Assembly: GCF_913055775.1 (NCBI RefSeq)
Contig: NZ_CAJXJX010000007.1
Location: forward strand, 1 to 36,745
Direction of reading: 5' to 3'
DNA: 36,745 nucleotides
Source of the DNA: an uncultured Demequina sp.
GTDB taxonomy: Bacteria; Actinomycetota; Actinomycetes; Actinomycetales; Demequinaceae
Shown here: positions 15,672-25,940 of the stretch, piece by piece
Layout of the letters: each line of letters opens with the position of its first letter
Numbering within the stretch: position 1 is the stretch's first letter
Position numbers and translations under genes: made by a program
The notes under the pieces: generated by a model
What the model saw: the letters and a program-made list of their open reading frames with translations, nothing else
Databases searched by the model: none
What the model was told of the DNA's origin: nothing

Positions 15672-16670
15672 CTAGGGCAGGACGACCACCTGCGCGGCGT
15701 AGACCAGGCCCGCGCCGAAGCCGATCTGCAGCGCGAGGTCGCCGCTGGCAGCGTCGCCGTCGCGCAGCATGCGCTCGGTCGCGAGAGGGATGGACGCCGC
15801 CGACGTGTTGCCGCTGTCGACGATGTCGCGGCCGACCTTCACGTGCTCGGGCAGGCCGATCTGCTTGACCATCTGGTCGATGATGCGGATGTTCGCCTGG
15901 TGGGGGATGAACGCCTTGATGTCGTCAGGCGTGACACCGGCGGCCTCGATCGCCTCGCGCGCGACAGGGGCCATCTTGAAAGACGCCCACTTGAACACGG
16001 ACGGGCCTTCCTGCACGAGCGTGGGGAAGGCGGTGTCGCGGTCGTCGCGCACGTCCAGCCAGGACGTGGTCTGGCGAATGAGCTGGGACCCTGCGCCGTC
16101 CGATCCCCACACCGTGGGGCCGATGCCGGGCGTGTCAGATGCGCTCACGACGACGGCGCCCGCGGCATCTCCGAGCAGGTAGGAGATCGATCGGTCGGCG
16201 GGATCGACGAAGTCGCTCATCTTCTCCGCCCCCACGACGAGGACGTTCCGGGCATTGCCCGAGCGCACGAGCGCATCGGCCTGGCCGATGCCGTAGCAGT
16301 ACCCCGCGCAGGCTGCGGAGATGTCGAAGGCCGCTCCGGTCGAGCCCAGGCGATCCGCGAGCACCGGGGCGCCGCCCGGCGTCATGTGCGGATAGGTGAT
16401 GGTGGAGAGGATCACGGCGTCGATCTCGGCACCGCTCACGCCTGCCTGCTCGAGCGCGATGAGCGAGGCCCGCTCCGACAGGTCGAGGACCGAGGTGTCC
16501 TCGTCGGCCCGCACGCGGGGCACGATGCCGGTCCTCTTGCGGATCCACTCATCGGAGGAGTTGATCGGCTCGATGATGTCCTCGTTCGGGACCGCGTTCT
16601 CGCCGCGGGCGACGCCGAGGCCGGCGATCCGGGAGAACTCGGCTCCTCGACGGATGTTCAAGGTCGTCAC
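15672..16670 (-). CDS. fabH: 3-oxoacyl-[ACP] synthase III
   Basis: Starts fatty acid synthesis by condensing an acyl-CoA primer with malonyl-ACP. The 332 residues contain the thiolase-fold catalytic triad: C121 in DISAACAGYCYGIG, H257 in FIPHQANIRIID and N288 in SGNTSAASIPLA. The start is GTG 16670, overlapping the fabD stop by GTGA, so the two are coupled. N-terminal motifs NEDIIEPINSSDEWIRKRTGI and RVRADEDTSVLD are typical. In actinobacteria this enzyme often prefers branched-chain primers, which would suit iso/anteiso lipids; this is family knowledge, not visible here. Confidence 0.96.
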   Translation of the reverse strand: MTTLNIRRGAEFSRIAGLGVARGENAVPNEDIIEPINSSDEWIRKRTGIVPRVRADEDTSVLDLSERASLIALEQAGVSGAEIDAVILSTITYPHMTPGGAPVLADRLGSTGAAFDISAACAGYCYGIGQADALVRSGNARNVLVVGAEKMSDFVDPADRSISYLLGDAAGAVVVSASDTPGIGPTVWGSDGAGSQLIRQTTSWLDVRDDRDTAFPTLVQEGPSVFKWASFKMAPVAREAIEAAGVTPDDIKAFIPHQANIRIIDQMVKQIGLPEHVKVGRDIVDSGNTSAASIPLATERMLRDGDAASGDLALQIGFGAGLVYAAQVVVLP

Positions 16671-17581
16671 GCGTGCTGCTCCAGGAGTTCTCGGGCGGCG
16701 GGGAGGTCGTCGGGCGTTTTGAGTGCGACGGCAGGCACGCCCTTCAGCGAGCGCTTGGCGAGTCCGGTCAGGACGCCTCCGGGTGCCACCTCGATGATCC
16801 CGGTGACGCCGTGATCGAGCATACGCTCCTGGCACAGATCCCAGCGGACGGGATTGGCGACCTGCCGGACGATGCGGTCGAGGGCGTCGGCGCCCGTCGC
16901 CACGGACTCTCCGTCCGCGTTCGACAGCAGCGTGGTGGCGGGGTCCTGCGGAGCAACCTGGCTGGCAGCCTCGGCCAGGGCCGCGACCGCGGGTGCCATG
17001 TACGCGGTGTGGAAGGCACCCGCCACCTGGAGCTCGATGGCTCGCGTGCGCGTCGGGGGCTGGGCGACGAGAGCCTCGATGGCCGCCTTCGCACCAGCGG
17101 CCACGATCTGTCCGCCACCGTTCATGTTGGCGGGGGTGAGGCCCAGCTCCTCGAGCCTGGCCACGACGTCTGCCGGCACGCCGCCGAGAACGGCCGCCAT
17201 CGACGTGGGCTCGGCCGCCGCAGCGGCCGCAGCCATCGCCTGCGAGCGCACGGTGACGAGGCTCATGGCGGCGGCATCGTCGATGACCCCCGCGAGGGCC
17301 GCCGCTCCCAGCTCGCCGACGCTGTGTCCCGCGATCAGGCCGGCGGTCGAGTCGCCGAGCACCGCACGCGCCGTGGCGAGACCCGTCGCCACCAGGAGCG
17401 GCTGGGCGATCGCCGTGTCGCGAATGGTGTCCGCATCGGAGCTCATGCCGTGAGCGATGACGTCGACGCTTGTGGCTTCCGACAAGGCCTCGAGAGCGGT
17501 CGCGACCTCGGGAAGCTCGAGCCAGGGCTCCAGCATCCCGGGGGATTGAGCTCCCTGACCGGGAAACAGAACAGCGATCAT
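16667..17581 (-). CDS. fabD: Malonyl-CoA:ACP transacylase
   Basis: Loads malonate from CoA onto ACP. A 304-residue alpha/beta enzyme with MIAVLFPGQGAQSPGM at the N-terminus, the nucleophile elbow GHSVGE (S87), the catalytic His in AGAFHTAYM (H191) and a GQIVAAG segment. The ATG at 17581 is the normal start; a reading frame continues open upstream for another 380 codons, but it lies antisense-frame over fasR and has no FabD similarity. An alternative ATG 18 bases upstream would add MGDARS. fabD is the first gene of the fab operon, 77 bases after the fasR stop, with a candidate regulator site in that gap. Confidence 0.96.
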   Translation of the reverse strand: MIAVLFPGQGAQSPGMLEPWLELPEVATALEALSEATSVDVIAHGMSSDADTIRDTAIAQPLLVATGLATARAVLGDSTAGLIAGHSVGELGAAALAGVIDDAAAMSLVTVRSQAMAAAAAAAEPTSMAAVLGGVPADVVARLEELGLTPANMNGGGQIVAAGAKAAIEALVAQPPTRTRAIELQVAGAFHTAYMAPAVAALAEAASQVAPQDPATTLLSNADGESVATGADALDRIVRQVANPVRWDLCQERMLDHGVTGIIEVAPGGVLTGLAKRSLKGVPAVALKTPDDLPAARELLEQHA

Positions 17582-17647
17582 GCTCCTAGCATCTCCCATC
17601 TGAGCCGGGGCGGCCCGGATTTTCGTGACGGTTTCGGCCGCCCGTGT

Positions 17648-17664
17648 TTGTCGGATATCTACAA
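17648..17664. promoter_or_regulatory. Candidate FasR site upstream of fabD
   Basis: TTGTCGGATATCTACAA lies 66 to 83 bases upstream of the fabD start and overlaps the fasR stop. It matches the fasR-upstream palindrome at 12 of 17 positions, with identical TTGTCG left and ACAA right ends, but is itself an imperfect repeat. The link to FasR is inferred from position and similarity. Confidence 0.4.
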
Positions 17665-18840
17665 CGGGGTGTGTGCGGAGTCGCGAAGCCGACCGAGAGC
17701 GAATGCCGTCTCGAGCACGTGGGCGTCGCGGGTCGACAGCACGTCCCAGCCGGTGAGCTGCGCCACCTTCTTCAGGCGGTAGCGCACGGTGTTCGCGTGA
17801 ACGAACATGGTGCGAGCGGCGAGTTCGAGCGAGCGGCCGCAGTCGAGGTACGTCGCGATGGTCTCGCCCAGCGAACCGCCGGCGCGCTGGATCGGGTCGT
17901 AGGCGATGGTGATCAGGCGCTCGCGCGCGGCCGCGTCGCCCACCAGGACACGCTCGGGGAGCAGGTCGTCGGCGGCGGTGGGGCGCGGGGCGAGCGACCA
18001 CGCGGGAGCGGCGACCACTCCGGACAGCGCGGCGCGGGTCGATCGCGCGACCTCCACCAAGGTGATGGCGGCAGGACCGATGACCACTGGTCCGGGCCCG
18101 AAGCTCGACAGCAGCTGCCTCGCGAGCGTGGGGTGGTCGTCGTCCGAGCGCGCGATCACGATGAGGTCCTCCCCGTGGATGCCGACGAGGGCGCCGGGAG
18201 CGGCACGCCGGATGGTGCGGCGGAGCTCCGCCGACTGCACCTCGCCCAAGGTGCCATCTGTCAGGCCCACCATCGCGAGCGTGGGCCCAGGCTTCCAGCC
18301 GAGCGCCGCCGCACGCGAGGGGAGGTCCTCGTCGATCTCGCCGCGCACGAGGGCGTCGACCACGAGCGCTTCGAGCCGCGCGTCCCAGGCGCCGCGGGTC
18401 TCCGCGGCGCGCGCATAGACCTCGGCTGCGGAGAAGGCGATCTCGCGCGAGTAGACGAGGATCGCCTCGCGAACCTCGCGCTCCGATCCCGGCGACGCGA
18501 AGCCGTCCGCGTTGTCCTCCACCACTCTCACCACGGTGCGAACGATCGACAGCGTGTGCTGGAGCGACACTGATCGCGTGAGCTCCGGTGGCGCGGCGGC
18601 GAACACCTCGGTCGCACTGCGGTGGCTGTGCTGTGGGTCGGCGTACCAGGCGACGAAGGAGTCGATTCCGGCCTGGGCGACGGTGCCCACCCACGAGCGC
18701 TCCTGGGCGGGCAGTTCCCGGAACCACGAGTACTCGGCATCAAGGCTCGTGATGGCGGCTGTCGACAGACGGCCCGTCGCCGAGCGGAGACGGCGAAGGG
18801 TCTCCGCACGCGACTGGGTCATGGCCATGGCGGCCAGCAT
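17659..18840 (-). CDS. fasR: PucR-type transcriptional regulator of fatty acid synthesis (FasR-like)
   Basis: A 393-residue regulator resembling Streptomyces FasR, which activates the fabD-fabH-acpP-fabF operon; the gene order here is the same. The N-terminal part (about 1-160) is helical, with WFRELPAQERSWVGTVAQAGIDSF. A middle GGDEF-like/CdaR region follows (PTLAMVGL...GALVGIHGEDLIVIARSD), and the C-terminus has the PucR helix-turn-helix: ETIATYLDCGRSLELAARTMFVHANTVRYRLKKVAQLTGWD. Start is uncertain among ATGs at 18840, 18828 and 18822, none with a good ribosome site. It lies directly before fabD. A 17-bp perfect palindrome 9 bases upstream of its start suggests autoregulation. Symbol by family and context. 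Confidence 0.88.
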   Translation of the reverse strand: MLAAMAMTQSRAETLRRLRSATGRLSTAAITSLDAEYSWFRELPAQERSWVGTVAQAGIDSFVAWYADPQHSHRSATEVFAAAPPELTRSVSLQHTLSIVRTVVRVVEDNADGFASPGSEREVREAILVYSREIAFSAAEVYARAAETRGAWDARLEALVVDALVRGEIDEDLPSRAAALGWKPGPTLAMVGLTDGTLGEVQSAELRRTIRRAAPGALVGIHGEDLIVIARSDDDHPTLARQLLSSFGPGPVVIGPAAITLVEVARSTRAALSGVVAAPAWSLAPRPTAADDLLPERVLVGDAAARERLITIAYDPIQRAGGSLGETIATYLDCGRSLELAARTMFVHANTVRYRLKKVAQLTGWDVLSTRDAHVLETAFALGRLRDSAHTPL

Positions 18841-18848
18841 AGGGCGGT

Positions 18849-18865
18849 TTGTCGAGACTCGACAA
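18849..18865. promoter_or_regulatory. 17-bp perfect palindrome upstream of fasR
   Basis: TTGTCGAGACTCGACAA is an 8-bp inverted repeat about a single central A, 9 bases upstream of the fasR start. A 17-bp perfect palindrome at a regulator promoter is a strong operator candidate. The other 160 bases of this divergent gap show nothing I recognise. Confidence 0.65.
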
Positions 18866-19022
18866 TCGCCGGCGAGCCGGATCCGCTTCTCAGGGTTCTC
18901 AGCCCCGATCGATTGTGCAAGGCCTCCAACCAGGCTTGCCTCGAGGCCGCCTTCCGGCCCGCAGTCCTCGCCAAGAACGGGTCGCGCCGCTACGGTGAGT
19001 CCCAGGTGACACAGAGGAGTCG

Positions 19023-20207
19023 ATGATGACAGACGCTCGCCCCAAGCCCCTGGTGGGTGCCCTGCTCGGTCTGCTGCTGGGCCTCGTGGTGGTGGCCCTC
19101 CTGTGGATCACCGGTGTCCTTCCACCGGACCGGCTGCCGCTCTTCGGCATCGTCGCGCTCTCGATCTTCGTCGTGGGGTGGATCCTGACCCAGCGCATGA
19201 GCCTGGTGCGGGCGAAGTTCATCATCGTCGTCATCATCTCCGCGACGCTCGGCGGCGTCGCGCTGACCGGCATCCCGGAGTTCATGGGCGGCGGTTCGCT
19301 GTCCGATGGCTGCCATCTGGACGCGTCGTCCTCACTCGAGCCCGCTCAGATCGGACCCGAGGACACCGCGGCGATGAACCCGTTCGACGTCACCACGACC
19401 GACACGATCTCCTGGAACTCGAGCTCGGATGCGGTTCTCACTGATTGGAACGCGGGGCTCTACGTGGTGGTCGGGGGCTTCGACATCCCTCTGTGGAGCG
19501 GCGAGCACGAGAACTCGGGCGAGGCCCAGGAGTGGGCCGGAGACGAGGCCGTCGAGCCCCACATCGATTCTGTCCAGAACCGCACAGGGATCGTCGTGAC
19601 CGGCACGTACCACGTGCACGGGTCGCTGACGGCCGACGGGGGAGACTGCGACATGCAGGCCTACGTCCGCGTCGCGCCGGCAAGCGCGTTCGACGGGATC
19701 CTGCTGGCGGCCCTGTGGGCGCTGCTGGTGGTGATCATCATCGTGATCATCATCGTGGCGGTCGGCGTGCGCCGCTCGATCAAGGCGGCCGATGCGGCGC
19801 TCGCCATGGTGGGGACGTCGGCCATCGCAGGAGAGACGAGCACTGCGGAGCCGGCGGGTGCCGGAGCCGCAGCCGGTGCCGCAGCGGCTGGAGCAGCCGC
19901 TGCAGGCGCGGCCGCGGACACGTCGTCCGAGGACGAGGCCGCCGGAGACGCACCCGCGAGCACCGACGGAATCTCCTCGTATGCGGAGTACCGCCAGGCC
20001 GATGAGGATGCGCGTGACAAGGCGCTCGGAGAGCAGGCTTCGGACGGCTCGTTCGACCAGGACAACTGGCGCTCCATCGATGACAGCCGTGGTCTCGGCG
20101 ACCTGCTCGACACGCCCGATGCGGAAGGCACGGATGACGAAGCCGCCGCGGCCGATGACGACCAGGCCGGACCGGATCAGCCGCGCGGACCGGGCGGCGG
20201 CATCTAG
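19023..20207 (+). CDS. Membrane protein of unknown function
   Basis: A 394-residue protein with three N-terminal membrane helices (about 10-30, 38-57, 65-85), an extracytoplasmic domain (about 90-222) with C97 and C209 that could form one disulfide, a very hydrophobic fourth helix (about 225-248, LLVVIIIVIIIVAVGV) and a long cytoplasmic tail. The tail has an Ala/Gly run (about 275-305) and then an acidic low-complexity end. I do not recognise the family. ATG 19023 and ATG 19026 both follow a GAGGAG site. Four helices put both termini in the cytoplasm. Between fasR and aceE it has no obvious functional link to either. Confidence 0.75.
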   Translation: MMTDARPKPLVGALLGLLLGLVVVALLWITGVLPPDRLPLFGIVALSIFVVGWILTQRMSLVRAKFIIVVIISATLGGVALTGIPEFMGGGSLSDGCHLDASSSLEPAQIGPEDTAAMNPFDVTTTDTISWNSSSDAVLTDWNAGLYVVVGGFDIPLWSGEHENSGEAQEWAGDEAVEPHIDSVQNRTGIVVTGTYHVHGSLTADGGDCDMQAYVRVAPASAFDGILLAALWALLVVIIIVIIIVAVGVRRSIKAADAALAMVGTSAIAGETSTAEPAGAGAAAGAAAAGAAAAGAAADTSSEDEAAGDAPASTDGISSYAEYRQADEDARDKALGEQASDGSFDQDNWRSIDDSRGLGDLLDTPDAEGTDDEAAAADDDQAGPDQPRGPGGGI

Positions 20208-20235
20208 CCAGACGCGGCGGCATCGAGCCAGACGC
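20196..20235 (+). repeat. 20-bp tandem duplication over the stop codon
   Basis: GGCGGCATCTAGCCAGACGC (20196-20215) is followed at once by the same 20 bases with one change, TAG to GAG. The first copy contains the stop of the preceding gene and the second would have read through it in that frame. Confidence 0.85.
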
Positions 20236-20237
20236 AG

Positions 20238-20271
20238 AACGAGGGGCTCGGCGACTGCCGAGCCCCTCGTT
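20238..20271. terminator. Strong bidirectional hairpin between convergent genes
   Basis: AACGAGGGGCTCGGC and its exact complement form a 15-bp stem around a GACT loop. It sits between the plus-strand membrane protein stop (20207) and the aceE stop (20286). The A/T end pairs give a short T end on either strand, so it can serve both genes. Confidence 0.85.
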
Positions 20272-20285
20272 CGTGGCGGTGGCGC

Positions 20286-23000
<2,715 letters not shown>

Positions 23001-23187
23001 CGGTGACCTTCCTCTTGGGCGCAGGGGTGGTGCGCCGACACATGTGGGGGATGCGGGGCGGATGTGCCCGCCGCTCCCGCCATTCTTGCCATTTCTCGCG
23101 CGATTGTCACGCCAGCCCCGTGCGGCGACCGCGACTCGCGAATCACGCGCCGTTGCCACCGTCCGCTGCCGGGCTCTACTGTGAGAC

Positions 23188-23664
23188 GTGAGCACGCAGT
23201 CAGCGTGCACTGCCGACGAAGGGAGCATCGCCACCGTGGCGACACAGGATGGTGCCAGCACCGTGGACGCTGGGATCCTCGACCGGTTCGGACTTGAGCA
23301 CGGCATGATCATCCAGGAGTTCGGCTACGACGACGATGTGGATGAGTCGTTGCGCACGTCCGTCGAGGACGCCACCGGCGAGGAGATCGTCGACGAGGAC
23401 TACGGCGACGTCACCGACGGAGCGATCGTGTGGTTCCGAGACGGCGACGATGATCTCGCCGACCTGCTGATGGACGTCCAGTCGCTGCTCGACGACGGCG
23501 GCGGCGTCTGGCTCCTGACACCCAAGGCGGGGACGACCGGTCACGTGCTGCCCGGCGACGTCGAGGAGGCCTCGTCTCTTGCGGGCCTCCACGCGACCTC
23601 GACCTTCGTCGTCGGCGAGGGATGGTCGTGCACGCAGCTGGTCGAGAAGGGACGCTCCAAGTGA
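23188..23664 (+). CDS. DUF3052 family protein
   Basis: A 158-residue acidic protein with [58 protein letters not shown] and a C-terminal [12 protein letters not shown]...GWSCTQLV. This is the actinobacterial DUF3052 family, usually about 140 residues. A second start, GTG 23236, after GAAGGGAG would give 142 residues and may be the true one. The function is unknown to me. The family lies beside an AhpE gene and aceE in mycobacteria as well, and here it overlaps the peroxiredoxin gene by GTGA, which suggests a shared role in peroxide or redox response. The 187 bases between it and aceE hold the two divergent promoters, but I see no clear boxes. Confidence 0.87.
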   Translation: MSTQSACTADEGSIATVATQDGASTVDAGILDRFGLEHGMIIQEFGYDDDVDESLRTSVEDATGEEIVDEDYGDVTDGAIVWFRDGDDDLADLLMDVQSLLDDGGGVWLLTPKAGTTGHVLPGDVEEASSLAGLHATSTFVVGEGWSCTQLVEKGRSK

Positions 23665-24122
23665 CCGAGCCCTTGGTGGGCCGGCCCGCACCTGACTTCA
23701 CCCTCACTGACCAGCACGGGCGCCACGTCTCGCTGAGCGACTACCGAGGCGCCGCGGTCCTCCTCGTGTTCGTGCCGTTCGCGTTCTCGGACACCTGCAC
23801 CAACGAGCTGATCGACCTGCGGGACGCCCCCGACCTCACCGAGGGGCGGGCTCTCGAGGTGCTGGTGGTCTCCTGCGACTCGCTCTACACCCTGAAGGCC
23901 TGGGGTGATGCGCACGACTACAGCGGCGAGCTGCTCAGCGACTTCTGGCCCCACGGCGAGGCGTCCCGCGCCTACGGCGTCTTCAATCCTCAGAAGGGTC
24001 TGGCCACACGCGGGACGTTCCTCATCGACGGAACGGGCGCGGTGGTGTGGAGCGTGGTCAACCCCACGGGTCAGGCTCGCGACATCGACGACTACCGTCA
24101 GGCCATCGCGGACCTGGTCTGA
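23661..24122 (+). CDS. ahpE: One-cysteine peroxiredoxin (AhpE-like)
   Basis: Reduces hydrogen peroxide, organic peroxides or peroxynitrite. At 153 residues it has the same length as mycobacterial AhpE, and shares with it APDFTL, the peroxidatic site PFAFSDTC (C46), LLSDFWPHGEASRAYGVFN and RGTFLIDGTG. The usual Thr of the PxxxTxxC site is Ser (S43), a tolerated change. No resolving cysteine is present near the C-terminus, which fits the one-Cys type that uses an external thiol. The start GTG 23661 overlaps the DUF3052 stop; a longer upstream reading has no similarity. tRNA-Val follows after 52 bases. Confidence 0.92.
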   Translation: MTEPLVGRPAPDFTLTDQHGRHVSLSDYRGAAVLLVFVPFAFSDTCTNELIDLRDAPDLTEGRALEVLVVSCDSLYTLKAWGDAHDYSGELLSDFWPHGEASRAYGVFNPQKGLATRGTFLIDGTGAVVWSVVNPTGQARDIDDYRQAIADLV

Positions 24123-24174
24123 GGCGCGGCACGCCTGCCGGCATGAGGCCCGCGGTGCGCCACAATGGTGCCGC

Positions 24175-24248
24175 GGGCCCTTAGCTCAGTTGGTTAGAGC
24201 ACTGCGTTTACACCGCAGGTGTCGTCGGTTCGAGTCCGGCAGGGCCCA
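24175..24248 (+). tRNA. tRNA-Val (anticodon TAC)
   Basis: A 74-base cloverleaf with acceptor GGGCCCT paired to AGGGCCC, discriminator A, D-arm AGCTCAGTTGGTTAGAGC, anticodon stem CTGCG/CGCAG around loop TTTACAC and T-arm GGTTCGAGTCC. The anticodon is TAC, reading GTA/GTG. CCA is not encoded. A tRNA-Val next to ahpE is also seen in mycobacteria. Confidence 0.97.
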
Positions 24249-24283
24249 CGCTGACCACGAGTTGTCAACGGAGGGAGCGCGAC

Positions 24284-25075
24284 GTGGCCGAGCCGATGGG
24301 TGAGAAGTACGACCGCTATGCCCAGCGCACCGACCATTGGCTGGCGGTGCTCGCGTTCGTCTTCCTCATCGTGTGGTCGACGCGCATCATCTTCTTCGTG
24401 TCGCTGCCGCCGGTCGTGCGCAACATCCTGCTGGTCGCTCAGGGCTGGATCTGGCTGGTGTTCCTGGTCGACATCATCATCCGCGCCATCATCTCCAAGA
24501 AGTCGTGGCGCTATCTCTGGACCCACCCGATCGACGTGATCGCGGTGGCCGTGCCCGCCGCGCGCCCCCTGAAGGTGCTCACGGCCTTCACGCAGAGCGC
24601 GGCCTTTGCGACGAGCAAGGGCCGGATGAAGACCATGCAGGCGGTCGCGATCTCGGTGGTCCTGCTGATCTGGATCGGCTCGGTCGCGGTGCTGTCGGCC
24701 GAGGGGCACATCGAGGACTCCCAGATCAACACCTTCGGTGATGCGCTCTGGTGGGCCGTGGTGACGGTCACCACCGTGGGCTACGGCGACTTCGCCCCGG
24801 TGAGCGTCGAGGGTCGCATCATCGCCGTGATCATGATGCTGTTGGGCATCGCCCTCATCGGTGTGGTCACTGCGTCCGTGGCGGCAGCCTTCGTGCGCCT
24901 GACCTCCGAGGGCGACGAAGTGGACGACGAACAGCGCGAGCAGCTGCACCACGACGAGCTGATTGCGCGGATCGACCGTCTGGAGGGCAGGCTCGAGCGC
25001 CTGTCGGGCGGGGCCGAGGCTCCGCCGCCGGACGGCTCCGACCCCGCGGCGTCGGACAGTACGCGAAGCGAGTAG
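24284..25075 (+). CDS. Voltage-gated-type potassium channel
   Basis: A 263-residue channel subunit. Membrane segments lie at about 18-40, 46-70, 82-95, 118-138 and 178-203; the pore loop carries the K+ selectivity filter TTVGYGD (163-169) preceded by the pore helix ALWWAVVTVT. The voltage-sensor part is reduced: only scattered Arg/Lys residues (R92-R97 region) rather than a regular S4 series, so true voltage gating is doubtful. A C-terminal coiled coil (ELIARIDRLEGRLERL, about 230-245) probably holds the tetramer together. The GTG start has a strong GGAGGGAG site. No RCK/TrkA domain is present. It stands alone after tRNA-Val. Confidence 0.92.
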   Translation: MAEPMGEKYDRYAQRTDHWLAVLAFVFLIVWSTRIIFFVSLPPVVRNILLVAQGWIWLVFLVDIIIRAIISKKSWRYLWTHPIDVIAVAVPAARPLKVLTAFTQSAAFATSKGRMKTMQAVAISVVLLIWIGSVAVLSAEGHIEDSQINTFGDALWWAVVTVTTVGYGDFAPVSVEGRIIAVIMMLLGIALIGVVTASVAAAFVRLTSEGDEVDDEQREQLHHDELIARIDRLEGRLERLSGGAEAPPPDGSDPAASDSTRSE

Positions 25076-25100
25076 CCCCCACCGACCGGTAGCGTGGGGG
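25076..25100 (+). terminator. Hairpin covering the ribosome site of the next gene
   Basis: CCCCCAC pairs with GTGGGGG across an 11-base loop directly after the channel stop. The right arm contains the GGGGG that serves as ribosome site for the ATG at 25102, so the stem could terminate the channel transcript and also limit initiation on the next gene in read-through RNA. Confidence 0.5.
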
Positions 25101-25101
25101 C

Positions 25102-25920
25102 ATGGCCACGGTCGCTGACATCGCGGAGATTCTCGAGTTTCGCTTCGATCCGGCTCTTGCCGAAGGCTGGGACGTCAACGGGCTGTCGGTGGGTGACCCC
25201 CGCGCGACCGTCGAGCGCGTCCTCTTCGCGGTCGACCCGACGCTCGCCGTGGTCGAGGAGGCCATCGACGCGGGCGCTCAGCTGATCGTGACCCACCACC
25301 CCCTCATGCTCCGCGGCGTGACGTCCGTGGCGGCGACCACGGCGAAGGGCGCGGTGGTGCACCGCGCGATCTCCGCAGGCATCGCTCTCTACAACGCCCA
25401 TACGAACGCCGATGCGGCGGCAGGGGGAGTCTGCGATGCTCTGGCGGCGGCGCTCGGCATCGAGTCGACCGTGCCGCTCGTGCCTGCCGAGGACGACGGC
25501 AGCGTCGGCAGCGGCAGGCTGGGCGTCCTGGCAGGACCGTTGCCGCTGAGGGACTTCGCGGAGCGCGTCGCCGAGGCGCTGCCGCAGACCCACCATGGCG
25601 TGCGGGTCGCCGGCGATCTGGATGCGGTGATCACCACCGTGGCGGTCGTCGGAGGTGCCGGCGACTCGTTCTTGGCGCTCGTCCAGAGCGCCGGAGCTGA
25701 CGCGTACGTCACCGCAGATCTCAGGCACCACCCCGCTCTGGACGCGCGCGAGCTCGCCGAGATCGGCGACGGACGGCCTCATCTCGTGGACGTCTCGCAC
25801 TACGCATCCGAATGGCTGTGGCTCAAGGAGACCGCCGAGCACGTTGCGGACGCCGCAGGCATCGACGCGATCGTCTCCACCCTCAGCACCGACCCCTGGA
25901 CCGCGCGCTTCGGCGCCTGA
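25102..25920 (+). CDS. NIF3-like dinuclear metal-centre protein (YbgI/SA1388 family)
   Basis: A 272-residue member of the family annotated as Nif3-like or 'GTP cyclohydrolase 1 type 2 homolog'; the biochemical role is not settled. Metal-ligand motifs are visible: AQLIVTHHPLML (two His), LYNAHTNADAAAGGVCD (His and Asp) and, at the C-terminus, HLVDVSHYASEWLWL (His and Glu). Start MATVADIAEILE fits the family. The downstream C4 zinc-ribbon gene follows after 20 bases, then a phosphatase; this NIF3-zinc ribbon-phosphatase order is well known in actinobacteria (for example Rv2230c-Rv2228c). Confidence 0.92.
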   Translation: MATVADIAEILEFRFDPALAEGWDVNGLSVGDPRATVERVLFAVDPTLAVVEEAIDAGAQLIVTHHPLMLRGVTSVAATTAKGAVVHRAISAGIALYNAHTNADAAAGGVCDALAAALGIESTVPLVPAEDDGSVGSGRLGVLAGPLPLRDFAERVAEALPQTHHGVRVAGDLDAVITTVAVVGGAGDSFLALVQSAGADAYVTADLRHHPALDARELAEIGDGRPHLVDVSHYASEWLWLKETAEHVADAAGIDAIVSTLSTDPWTARFGA

Positions 25921-25940
25921 CACCTCACCGGAGGCTTCCC

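Noticed and set aside
17582-18727. Apparent N-terminal extension of FabD by 382 codons
   Set aside because: The FabD family starts at the MIAVLFPGQG segment. The extension lies in another frame of the FasR-like gene.
23001-23312. Longer AceE N-terminus from 23312
   Set aside because: The leader is Arg/Ala-rich with no E1 similarity, overlaps the divergent DUF3052 gene, and the GTG at 23000 has a good ribosome site.
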